Assembly: GCA_023399815.1 (NCBI GenBank)
Contig: JAEWOJ010000117.1
Span: 1 to 13,604 of the forward strand
Reading direction: 5' to 3'
DNA: 13,604 bases
Source of the DNA: Pseudomonadota bacterium
Lineage (GTDB): Bacteria; Pseudomonadota; Gammaproteobacteria; Xanthomonadales; Xanthomonadaceae
Below are positions 8,167 through 13,604 of the stretch, piece by piece. Numbering within the stretch: position 1 is the first letter of the stretch; every line of letters begins with the position of its first letter. The position numbers were made by a program, and so were the translations under genes. A model generated the notes under the pieces. That model made no database searches, had not been told where the DNA came from, and saw nothing but the letters and a program-made list of their open reading frames with translations.

Positions 8167-8240
8167 GTTCCGCTCGCGTTTTCTGGAGGAAGGTCCGTCA
8201 GCATAGCGCACCCGGCCCCGGCCGATGCCCCTGCCGAAGG
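8167..8240 (-). promoter_or_regulatory. Spacer with probable tatA promoter
   Basis: A 74-base gap separates the Ysc84-like gene from tatA on the same strand. TATGCT (8205-8200) is a plausible -10 box for tatABC. No clear -35 is seen, so readthrough from the upstream gene cannot be excluded. A short GC-rich self-complementary stretch (8211-8225) has no T-tract and is a poor terminator. Confidence 0.35.
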
Positions 8241-9137
8241 TCAGTTGCCGCCGTCCAGCGACTCGGTGCGGATCTCGCCTTCGGACACCGGCTGGAAACC
8301 CTGCTGCGGCGCGGGTTCGGCCGGGGTCGGCTGCAGCGGCTGGGTGGTGGCGTCGCCGCCGTCGCGCGCATTGCCGGACACCGTGACCGGCTGCGCCCGC
8401 GCGGCAGAGGAAGCCACCGCCGCGGTGCCGCCCTGGGTGCCGCGCTTCTCGCGCGCGGTGTAGGTCGATTCCTCAAGACGGTCGCGGAAGGAAACGACGT
8501 CGCTGGACGGCGCCGTATTCAGGCGGCCCTCGAGGATCATCCGCGGCGTGGTGCCCTGGCCGTAGGCGTCGAGGTTGGCGGCATCGTCGATGGACAGCAC
8601 CGCGCCATCCAGGGCCACGCCGGCGAACAGGCCGCGCGCGCGCGACCACGACCAGATCTCGGCCTTGAGCTGGCCGTCGGTGGCGGCGGCGGCGCTGCGC
8701 CCGACCGGGCCGGCCGCCACGCCGGCATCGGCGCCGAGGGTGAACTTGCCGTTGACGATGTTGTCCAGGCTGCGGTCGTTGCGGAACACCAGGATCACGT
8801 CGGACGACTGCACGCCAGCCTGGAAGCCGATGCTGCCGCCGGTGAGCTTGATGAACACCGGGTTGGACCAGGTGCCGTCGGCGGTCTTGATCGACATCAG
8901 GCCATGGCCGCGGCGGCCGCCGACCACCAGGCCGGCCTTGATGGTGTCGGGGATGACGATGATCGCGCGGCCCTCGTCGAGCAGCTTGTCGGGGATGGCC
9001 TGCTCGGGAATCTCCTGGATTTCGCTCAGCACGCGCACCGCGTTGCGGGCGCGCTGGTCTTCCTGCGGGCCGGCCATGGCGGTGGCGGACAACAGGCTGG
9101 CGGACAGCAGCAAGGCGATGGACGGCAGGCGGCGCAT
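8241..9137 (-). CDS. Secreted Ysc84/SYLF-domain lipid-binding protein
   Basis: This is a 298-residue exported protein of the Ysc84 actin-binding/SYLF (DUF500) family. A Sec-type signal peptide is clear: positive start MRRLP, hydrophobic core to about residue 20, and a probable AMA cleavage site after residue 22. The SYLF domain spans about 30-205. It shows the family pattern AIIVIPDTIKAGLVVGGRRGHG (residues 59-80), KLTGGSIGFQAGVQSSDVIL (97-116), the GKFTLGADAG segment near 130-139, and SRARGLFAGVALDGAVL (165-181). In this family the domain binds phosphoinositide-like lipids; the bacterial role is unclear. The tail from about 232 is Pro/Gln/Ala-rich and looks disordered. GGAG sits 6 bases before the ATG at 9137. 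A candidate -10, TATCTT (9170-9165), is just upstream. The twin Arg lacks the S/T-RR-x-F-L-K pattern, so Sec export is favoured. Confidence 0.88.
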   Translation of the reverse strand: MRRLPSIALLLSASLLSATAMAGPQEDQRARNAVRVLSEIQEIPEQAIPDKLLDEGRAIIVIPDTIKAGLVVGGRRGHGLMSIKTADGTWSNPVFIKLTGGSIGFQAGVQSSDVILVFRNDRSLDNIVNGKFTLGADAGVAAGPVGRSAAAATDGQLKAEIWSWSRARGLFAGVALDGAVLSIDDAANLDAYGQGTTPRMILEGRLNTAPSSDVVSFRDRLEESTYTAREKRGTQGGTAAVASSAARAQPVTVSGNARDGGDATTQPLQPTPAEPAPQQGFQPVSEGEIRTESLDGGN

Positions 9138-9228
9138 GGCGGACTCCACAGGTCGATGCACGGAAAGATACGGCAAGGCGTCGAGATTGGAAGCGGGGCG
9201 ATGAATCCGGAGTGAGCGGGAAACAGCA
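9138..9228 (-). promoter_or_regulatory. Promoter region of the Ysc84-like gene
   Basis: On the minus strand TATCTT (9170-9165) can serve as -10. TTCCAA (9192-9187) is a weak -35 candidate at a 16-base spacing. The predicted leader is about 20 bases and contains the GGAG ribosome binding site. Nothing else is recognisable before hairpin element 2 begins at 9229. Confidence 0.35.
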
Positions 9229-9343
9229 AGGAACCGGTTGGGAGGAACCAGGAACTTAGAGAAGGCAACAACGAGGACCACGCTCGGGAGGGCCGCTGTC
9301 GCTTCTGCTGTTGCCAGTTCCTGGTTCCTCCTACCTGGTTCCT
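9229..9343. repeat. Heptad-built palindromic element 2
   Basis: The left arm 9229-9256 is four 7-base units: AGGAACC, GGTTGGG, AGGAACC, AGGAACT. The right arm 9316-9343 reads AGTTCCT, GGTTCCT, CCTACCT, GGTTCCT. They pair at 25 of 28 positions, and all three mismatches fall in one heptad. Inside, GGCAACA (9264-9270) pairs perfectly with TGTTGCC (9309-9315), and one unpaired heptad, TAGAGAA (9257-9263), lies on the left. The loop is 38 bases. The plan matches element 1 at 5637-5759: purine-rich left arm, one-heptad left bulge, GCAA/TTGC inner stem. Confidence 0.88.
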
Positions 9344-9352
9344 CGCTTCTGC

Positions 9353-9358
9353 GACAAT
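9353..9358 (+). promoter_or_regulatory. -10 box of hemH, predicting a leaderless transcript
   Basis: GACAAT lies 9 bases after the right arm of hairpin element 2 and exactly 6 bases before the hemH ATG at 9365. The normal -10 to +1 distance puts the transcript start at or next to the A of the ATG. There is no purine-rich ribosome binding site upstream, which agrees with a leaderless mRNA. No -35 hexamer close to consensus is visible. Confidence 0.45.
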
Positions 9359-9364
9359 GCGCGC

Positions 9365-10327
9365 ATGTCCGACGCACCCATCACCGCGCTGCTCGCGGTC
9401 AATCTAGGCACGCCCGAGACACCTACCGCCCCGGCGGTGCGTCGCTACCTGGCCGAGTTCCTCGGCGATCCACGCGTGGTCTCGATTCCGCCGCTGCTGT
9501 GGAAGCCGCTGCTGCACGGATTGATCCTGCCGCTGCGTGGCGGCCGTTCGGCGCACAAGTACGCGCAGGTCTGGCTGCCCGAGGGCTCGCCGCTGGCGGT
9601 CTACACCCGGCGCCTGGCCGAGGGCATCGCCCGCGAACTGCCGCACTGGCGGGTACGCGAGGCGATGCGCTACGGCCAGCCGGCGCTGCTGCCGGCCCTC
9701 GATGCGCTGGCCGCCGAGGGCGCCACGCGCATCGTGGTGCTGCCGCTGTATCCGCAGTACTCGACCACCACCACCGCCTCGGTCGAGGACAAGGTGGCGC
9801 AGTGGCAGGCGCGCCACCGCGATGTGGAAGTGCACACCCTCCGCGACTACGCCGACGATCCGCAGTGGGTGGCGGCGGTGGCCGGTTCGATCCGCGACTA
9901 CTGGCAGCAGCACGGCCGCGGCGACAGGCTGGTGTTCTCCTTCCATGGCATCCCGCAGCGCCTGGCCGATGCCGGCGACCCGTATCCGCAGCGCTGCGAG
10001 GCCAGCGCGCGCGCGATCGCCGCGGCGCTGGAGCTGGACGACGGCGACTGGCGGCTGGCCTACCAGTCGCGCTTCGGCCGCGAGCGCTGGCTGCAGCCCT
10101 ACGCCGAACCCACGCTGTGGGCGCTGGCCGAAGGCGGCGCGAAGACCCTCGACGTGGTCTGCCCGGGCTTCGCCACCGACTGCCTGGAAACGCTGGAGGA
10201 AGTGGCGCTGGGGTTCGCCGCCACCGTCGCCGGGCGCGGCGCGGCGATGCGCTACATCCCCTGCCTGAACGACACCCCCGCCCACGCCCGCGCGCTGGCC
10301 GCGCTGGCGGCCGCGCAGACGGCATGA
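9365..10327 (+). CDS. hemH: Ferrochelatase
   Basis: Ferrochelatase inserts Fe2+ into protoporphyrin IX, the last step of protoheme synthesis, at the inner face of the membrane. The protein has 320 residues, a normal bacterial size. The N-terminal LLAVNLGTPETPTAPAVRRY (10-29) is diagnostic. LPLYPQYSTTTTAS (126-139) and the metal/porphyrin site FSFHGIP with His194 follow. VCPGFATDCLETLEE (265-279) carries the catalytic-site Glu275. The ATG at 9365 gives the standard MSDAPITALLAVNLG start; the open frame upstream comes from hairpin element 2 and is not coding. Its TGA overlaps the next ATG by 4 bases (ATGA), forming a hemH-hydrolase operon. Cys266 and Cys273 are present, but I do not see the arrangement needed for a [2Fe-2S] cluster. 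Confidence 0.97.
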   Translation: MSDAPITALLAVNLGTPETPTAPAVRRYLAEFLGDPRVVSIPPLLWKPLLHGLILPLRGGRSAHKYAQVWLPEGSPLAVYTRRLAEGIARELPHWRVREAMRYGQPALLPALDALAAEGATRIVVLPLYPQYSTTTTASVEDKVAQWQARHRDVEVHTLRDYADDPQWVAAVAGSIRDYWQQHGRGDRLVFSFHGIPQRLADAGDPYPQRCEASARAIAAALELDDGDWRLAYQSRFGRERWLQPYAEPTLWALAEGGAKTLDVVCPGFATDCLETLEEVALGFAATVAGRGAAMRYIPCLNDTPAHARALAALAAAQTA

Positions 10328-11181
10328 CCACGCCGTTCGAACTGGATGCCGGCGGCCTGCGCATCGCCGGGCTCCGCACCGGCAGCGCCGGCGGCTTGCC
10401 GGTGCTGGCCCTGCACGGCTGGCTCGACAACGCCGCCAGCTTCGTCCCGCTGGCGGCGCAGCTGCCGGAGCTGGACTGGGCGCTGGTCGACCTGCCCGGC
10501 CACGGCCTGAGCGAGCACCTGCCCGCCGACGCGGCCTACACCACGCCGCAGGCGGTCGTGCAGGTGCTGGCGATCATGGATGCGCTGGGCTGGGAGCGCT
10601 GCGTGCTGCTGGGCCATTCGATGGGCGCGGCCATCGCCAGCCTGGTCGCGGCGGTGGCGCCGCGGCGGGCGCAGGCGCTGGTCGCCATCGAGGCGCTCGG
10701 CGGGCTGGCGGCGCCGGCCACCGCGACGGTGGACCGGCTGCGCGCGCACGTGGCGGCGCTGGCCACGCTCGGCGACAAGCAACTGCGCGTGTTCGCCGAC
10801 CTGGCCGCGCCGGTGCGGGCGCGCATGCTGGCCAACCAGCTCGAGGAGGCGTCGGCGCGACGGCTGGTCGAGCGCGGCGTGCGCCCGGTCGAAGGCGGCT
10901 GGAGCTGGCGCAGCGACCCGCGGCTGATGCTGCCTACGGCCGTGCGCATGACCGAGGACCAGGTGCGCGACGTGCTCGCCGCCATCGAATGCCCGGCGCA
11001 GGTGATCTACGCCACGCCGGCACAGGCCTATTTCCCGGAACCGGAACGCAGCCAGCGCGCGGCGCTGCTGCGCCACGGCCGCCTGCACACCCTGCCCGGC
11101 CACCACCACCTGCACATGGACCAGCCCGTGGCGGTGGCGGCGCCGATCCGCGATTTCCTGTCCGGCCTGCCGGCCGCATAA
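10324..11181 (+). CDS. Alpha/beta-fold hydrolase
   Basis: This is a 285-residue cytoplasmic serine hydrolase-type protein. It has the oxyanion-region motif LALHGWLDNAASF (28-40), the strand/loop LVDLPGHGLSEH (54-65) and the nucleophile elbow GHSMG (97-101, Ser99). The terminal histidine motif is LPGHHHLHMDQP (257-268). The pattern HGWLDN...DLPGHG...GHSMG...HHLHM resembles the SERHL/MEST-like hydrolases more than esterase BioH. The catalytic acid is not obvious: IEALGG puts a Glu at 123, while the strand VIYATPAQAY has no Asp in the usual place. The substrate is unknown. Translation is coupled to hemH by a 4-base overlap, but no haem-related role should be inferred from that alone. Confidence 0.9.
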   Translation: MTTPFELDAGGLRIAGLRTGSAGGLPVLALHGWLDNAASFVPLAAQLPELDWALVDLPGHGLSEHLPADAAYTTPQAVVQVLAIMDALGWERCVLLGHSMGAAIASLVAAVAPRRAQALVAIEALGGLAAPATATVDRLRAHVAALATLGDKQLRVFADLAAPVRARMLANQLEEASARRLVERGVRPVEGGWSWRSDPRLMLPTAVRMTEDQVRDVLAAIECPAQVIYATPAQAYFPEPERSQRAALLRHGRLHTLPGHHHLHMDQPVAVAAPIRDFLSGLPAA

Positions 11182-11357
11182 CCGCGCGCGCCGCACACGC
11201 ACGCGACGCCTCCCGGCCCACTCGGCCACCCGGCATCCCCGGTCCACGCCGGGCGGCTCCCACTCAAGATTTGCCGGGAGCGGCCGATAACCAATGAAAG
11301 CAGAACGTTCACTGCCGCAAGGCGCGCACTCATCCGGAGGCCGCCCACCGCCTGCGC
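11182..11357 (+). other. 176-base intergenic region with flagellar promoter
   Basis: This gap holds the end of the hemH-hydrolase transcript and the start of the chemoreceptor operon. A weak stem CCCGGC (11229-11234) with GCCGGG (11248-11253) might end the upstream transcript but has no T-tract. The sigma-28 promoter at 11264-11290 follows. GGAGG at 11336-11340 is a strong Shine-Dalgarno match, but it is 17 bases from the ATG at 11358. An in-frame CTG at 11352 is closer, so the exact start is unsure. Confidence 0.6.
11264..11290 (+). promoter_or_regulatory. Sigma-28 (FliA) class flagellar/chemotaxis promoter
   Basis: TCAAGATT (11264-11271), an 11-base spacer, then GCCGATAA (11283-11290). Compared with the E. 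coli FliA consensus TAAAGTTT-N11-GCCGATAA, the -10 element matches 8 of 8, the -35 element 6 of 8, and the spacing is exact. The genes downstream encode a small membrane-anchored protein and a chemoreceptor, which is what this sigma factor normally controls. The transcript should begin near 11296. Confidence 0.9.
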
Positions 11358-11954
11358 ATGTCCGTGGCCTCTCCCTCCTCTTCCGGCGCCACCTTGTCCG
11401 TCCCTCACCCTGCCTCCGCCCCCGGCAAAGCCCGCCTGTACGTGGGTGGGCTGCTGCTCGCCTTCTGGCTGGGCTGGGCGGCCATGGCGCTGGCCCACCT
11501 GCAGCCGTCCCCTTGGCACGCGGCGGACGCCCATGACGCCGAACGTTCGCTGGCGGGCCTGCTCGACCGGCTTCCGCAGGGAAGCGCGCAGGCGCCGCTG
11601 GCCATCCGTCTCGCCCCTGCCGGCTGCGCCTGCAGCCCCGGCAACGACGACGACCCGGCCTGGCAGGCGCTGGCGGCCGCAACCCGGACGGCCGGCGGCC
11701 AGGCCATCACCGTCGCGGCCGGCACGGAGGCAGGCGCGTACGAAGTGATGATCCTCGCCGCCGGCCATCGCCTGGTCTATGCCGGCCCGCTGGTCCCCGA
11801 CCCCGCCCTGTGCGGCAACGGTCCGCCCACCACCCGGCTGCGGCAATGGTTGCCGCAGCTGCTCACCCGCACCGGAACGCCCTTGGTCGCCACGGCAGCC
11901 TGCGCGTGCGCACCGTCGCAACGACCTCCATCCATCAGGATGCCTCCCCCATGA
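11358..11954 (+). CDS. DUF6436-like membrane-anchored CxC protein
   Basis: This is a 198-residue protein with one membrane helix (about 27-46, containing AFWLGWAAMALAHL) and a C-terminal domain probably in the periplasm. It has two Cys-Ala-Cys motifs, at 90-92 (GCACS) and 182-184 (ACACAP), and a single Cys152 in ALCGNG. The order of membrane helix, CxC, LVYAGP...LCG.G and terminal CAC fits the DUF6436 family as I remember it, proteins with a thioredoxin-like fold of unknown function; this needs a profile search. The reading frame is supported by the ATGA overlap with the chemoreceptor gene and by the sigma-28 promoter. The start is uncertain (ATG 11358, or an in-frame CTG at 11352 nearer the GGAGG). 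A different-frame ATG at 11294 would lie before the predicted transcript start. Confidence 0.75.
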   Translation: MSVASPSSSGATLSVPHPASAPGKARLYVGGLLLAFWLGWAAMALAHLQPSPWHAADAHDAERSLAGLLDRLPQGSAQAPLAIRLAPAGCACSPGNDDDPAWQALAAATRTAGGQAITVAAGTEAGAYEVMILAAGHRLVYAGPLVPDPALCGNGPPTTRLRQWLPQLLTRTGTPLVATAACACAPSQRPPSIRMPPP

Positions 11955-13604
11955 CCGACTCATCCCCCGCTTCCCAACCCAGCGTCTATGCCCGCGGCCT
12001 GGCCGCCAAGGCCGACCGGCTGTTCTTCCGCTTCGGCCTGCTGCTCGGTGCCGGCTCGCTGGGCCTGGCGCTCTGGTACGGCCAATGGCTGCCGTTCCTG
12101 GCCGTGGCGCTGCCGGGCCTGGCGCTGATGGCCGTGCAGCTGCGCCTGGCCGGCGGCACCCGCCTGGCCAGCGTGACCGTGGCGCTGGTGCTGATGGCGC
12201 TGGTGGCGGTGATGATCCAGCAGGCGCACGGCCTGATCGAGATGCACTTCGGCGTGTTCGTGGTGCTGGCGCTGCTGCTGTACTACCGCGACTGGCTGCC
12301 GGTGGTGGCCGCCGCCGCCGGCATCGCCGTGCACCACCTGGCGTTCTACTGGCTGCAGAGCCGCGGCCTGCCGATACGCGCCTTCACCCCCGGCAGCGGC
12401 TTCGGCATCGTGCTGCTGCACGCCACCTACGTGGTGCTGGAAACCGGCTTCATCTGCGTCATGGCCATCGAGCTGCGCCGCCAGGTCGATTCGCTCGGCC
12501 ACGGCCCGCGCCGGCTGGCCGAGCTGGCCCGTGGCGTGGCCGAGGACCGGCCGCTGCCGGCGGAAATGGCCGGCATGCGCTTCCCGCGCGGTTCGCTGGC
12601 CGAGGCGCTGGTGCTGATGAGCAACCAGATATACAGCCGGCAGGCCGGCGAGCGGCAGCTGGCGCGGGAGAACGCGAGCATCCGCACCGCCCTGGAAGAG
12701 GTCACCACCAGCGTGATGATCGCCGACGCCGACCTCACCATCATCTACGCCAACCGCCCGCTGCTCGAACTGCTGGGCAAGGCCGAGCAGGACATCCGCC
12801 GCGACCTGCCGCAGTTCGACCTGAAGACCCTGGTCGGCAGCAGCATCGACATCTTCCATGTGGATCCCGCGCACCAGCGGCAGGTGCTGGGCCAGCTGCG
12901 CGGCACCCACCGCGCGCAGATCACCGTGGGCAACCACGTCATGCGCCAGATCATCAACCCGGTCACCGACGCCGACGGCCAGCGCATCGGCTACGTGGTG
13001 GAATGGGCCGACCGCACCGCCGAGCTGCAGGTGGAGCAGGAAGTCAGCCGGATCGTGGAATCGGCCATCGCCGGCGACCTGTCCACGCGCCTGGAGCTGG
13101 ACGGCAAGGACGGCTTCCTGCGCCAGCTTTCGGCGCAGTTGAACGCGCTGCTGGCCGCCATCGCCGGCAGCGTCGACCAGGTCTCGAAGGTGATGCGCGC
13201 GCTCTCGCAGGGCGACCTTGGGGTACGCATGGAAGGCGACTTCCGCGGCGTGTTCGCGCAGATGCGCGACGACGCCAACGCCACGGTCGCCCAGCTCACC
13301 CACATCGTCGGCCGCATCCAGCGCAGCGCCGCGCACATCGGCACCGCCGCCGGGGAGATCGCCTCGGGCAACAACGACCTGTCGCGCCGCACCGAGCAGC
13401 AGGCCGCCAACCTGGAAGAGACCGCCGCGTCGATGGAGGAACTGACCTCCACCGTGCGCCAGAACGCCGAGCACGCACGCCAGGCCAACCAGCTGGCGCA
13501 GGGTGCGCATGGCGTGGCTTCGCAGGGTGGCGAGGTGGTGGCGAAGGTGGTCACCACCATGTCGGCCATCGAAGCCTCGTCGAAGAAGATCGCCGACATC
13601 ATCA
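11951..13604 (+). CDS. Methyl-accepting chemotaxis protein with six-helix membrane domain and PAS (partial, 3' end cut)
   Basis: At least 551 residues are encoded and the window ends inside the gene. Residues 25-173 form about six membrane helices with short loops. The region contains HFGVFVVLALLLYYRDWLP (99-117), AVHHLAFYWLQ (126-136) and FGIVLLHATYVVLETG (151-166). There is no large periplasmic domain. A HAMP-like stretch (about 175-235) leads to a PAS domain (about 245-357, with IADADLTIIYANRPLLELLG and ending VVEWADRTAE). A second HAMP-like region follows (about 365-450), then the first helix of the MCP signalling domain, with QQAANLEETAASMEELTSTV (483-502) as the methylation region. The conserved hairpin tip would lie just beyond the edge. 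It relays signals to CheA/CheW. The ATG overlaps the DUF6436-like TGA by 4 bases. The ligand is unknown. Confidence 0.93.
   Translation, partial: MTDSSPASQPSVYARGLAAKADRLFFRFGLLLGAGSLGLALWYGQWLPFLAVALPGLALMAVQLRLAGGTRLASVTVALVLMALVAVMIQQAHGLIEMHFGVFVVLALLLYYRDWLPVVAAAAGIAVHHLAFYWLQSRGLPIRAFTPGSGFGIVLLHATYVVLETGFICVMAIELRRQVDSLGHGPRRLAELARGVAEDRPLPAEMAGMRFPRGSLAEALVLMSNQIYSRQAGERQLARENASIRTALEEVTTSVMIADADLTIIYANRPLLELLGKAEQDIRRDLPQFDLKTLVGSSIDIFHVDPAHQRQVLGQLRGTHRAQITVGNHVMRQIINPVTDADGQRIGYVVEWADRTAELQVEQEVSRIVESAIAGDLSTRLELDGKDGFLRQLSAQLNALLAAIAGSVDQVSKVMRALSQGDLGVRMEGDFRGVFAQMRDDANATVAQLTHIVGRIQRSAAHIGTAAGEIASGNNDLSRRTEQQAANLEETAASMEELTSTVRQNAEHARQANQLAQGAHGVASQGGEVVAKVVTTMSAIEASSKKIADII

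Noticed and set aside
8241..9137. Ysc84-like protein as a Tat substrate because it starts MRRLP beside tatABC
   Set aside because: The twin Arg is at residues 2-3 and the S/T-RR-x-F-L-K context is missing. The peptide is short and strongly hydrophobic, so Sec export is more likely.
9265..9367. Upstream extension of hemH from a GTG or ATG near 9311
   Set aside because: The extra residues come from the right arm of the hairpin element, and the family N-terminus is reached exactly at the ATG at 9365.
11229..11253. CCCGGC/GCCGGG stem as terminator of the hemH-hydrolase operon
   Set aside because: Only a 6-base stem with a 13-base loop and no T-tract; such stems are expected often at this GC content.
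11294..11536. Small ORF beginning right after the sigma-28 -10 element
   Set aside because: Its ATG would lie at or before the predicted transcript start, and it runs in a different frame through the DUF6436-like gene with Pro/Arg-rich shadow composition.
10252..11682. 476-codon minus-strand frame
   Set aside because: It is antisense to the hydrolase and DUF6436-like genes and crosses the sigma-28 promoter region. No recognisable motif.
11960..13510. 516-codon minus-strand frame
   Set aside because: It is antisense to the chemoreceptor, whose plus-strand frame is open to the window edge and has clear PAS and MCP motifs.

Overview
The window looks like chromosomal DNA from a high-GC gammaproteobacterium, most likely of the Xanthomonadaceae/Lysobacteraceae (Lysobacter, Luteimonas, Pseudoxanthomonas or Stenotrophomonas type). 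The reasons are the very high GC content with long antisense shadow frames, the bacterial two-subunit glycyl-tRNA synthetase, a GTAG-headed REP sequence, heptad-built palindromic elements of a kind I associate with this family, and a textbook gammaproteobacterial sigma-28 promoter. The genus is inference. Nothing points to a plasmid, phage or genomic island: most genes are core housekeeping genes, and there is no IS, integrase, CRISPR array, tRNA or rRNA gene.

Layout. 1-28: a GTAG-type REP palindrome. 56-3036 (minus): glyQ then glyS, overlapping by 4 bases. 3113-5649 (plus): an orphan GspE/PilB-type secretion ATPase overlapping by 4 bases a class I glutamine amidotransferase. 5637-5759: a large hairpin element built from 7-base units, which supplies the amidotransferase stop codon. 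5824-6714 (plus): a BPSS1780-type polytopic membrane protein. 6752-8166 (minus): tatA-tatB-tatC, with GTG starts for tatB and tatC. 8241-9137 (minus): a secreted Ysc84/SYLF lipid-binding-domain protein. 9229-9343: a second hairpin element of the same architecture. 9365-11181 (plus): hemH (ferrochelatase), overlapping an alpha/beta hydrolase. 11264-11290: sigma-28 (FliA) promoter. 11358 to the end (plus): a DUF6436-like CxC membrane-anchored protein, overlapping a methyl-accepting chemotaxis protein that is cut by the window edge.

How it works together. The divergent glyQS and ATPase genes share a 76-base promoter region. tatABC encodes the whole twin-arginine translocon. The last two genes form a flagellar-class operon in which a small membrane-anchored cysteine protein is translationally coupled to a chemoreceptor with a histidine-containing six-helix membrane domain and a PAS domain. 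This operon is the best candidate for an uncharacterised sensory system here. The two heptad hairpins are the most striking non-coding structure: each sits in a short intergenic gap about 10 bases upstream of a -10 box of a plus-strand gene, and both share the same arm, bulge and inner-stem plan despite different arm sequences.

No gene-free stretch exceeds 300 bases. The longest are 9138-9364, 11182-11357 and 5650-5823, and their contents are listed as features.
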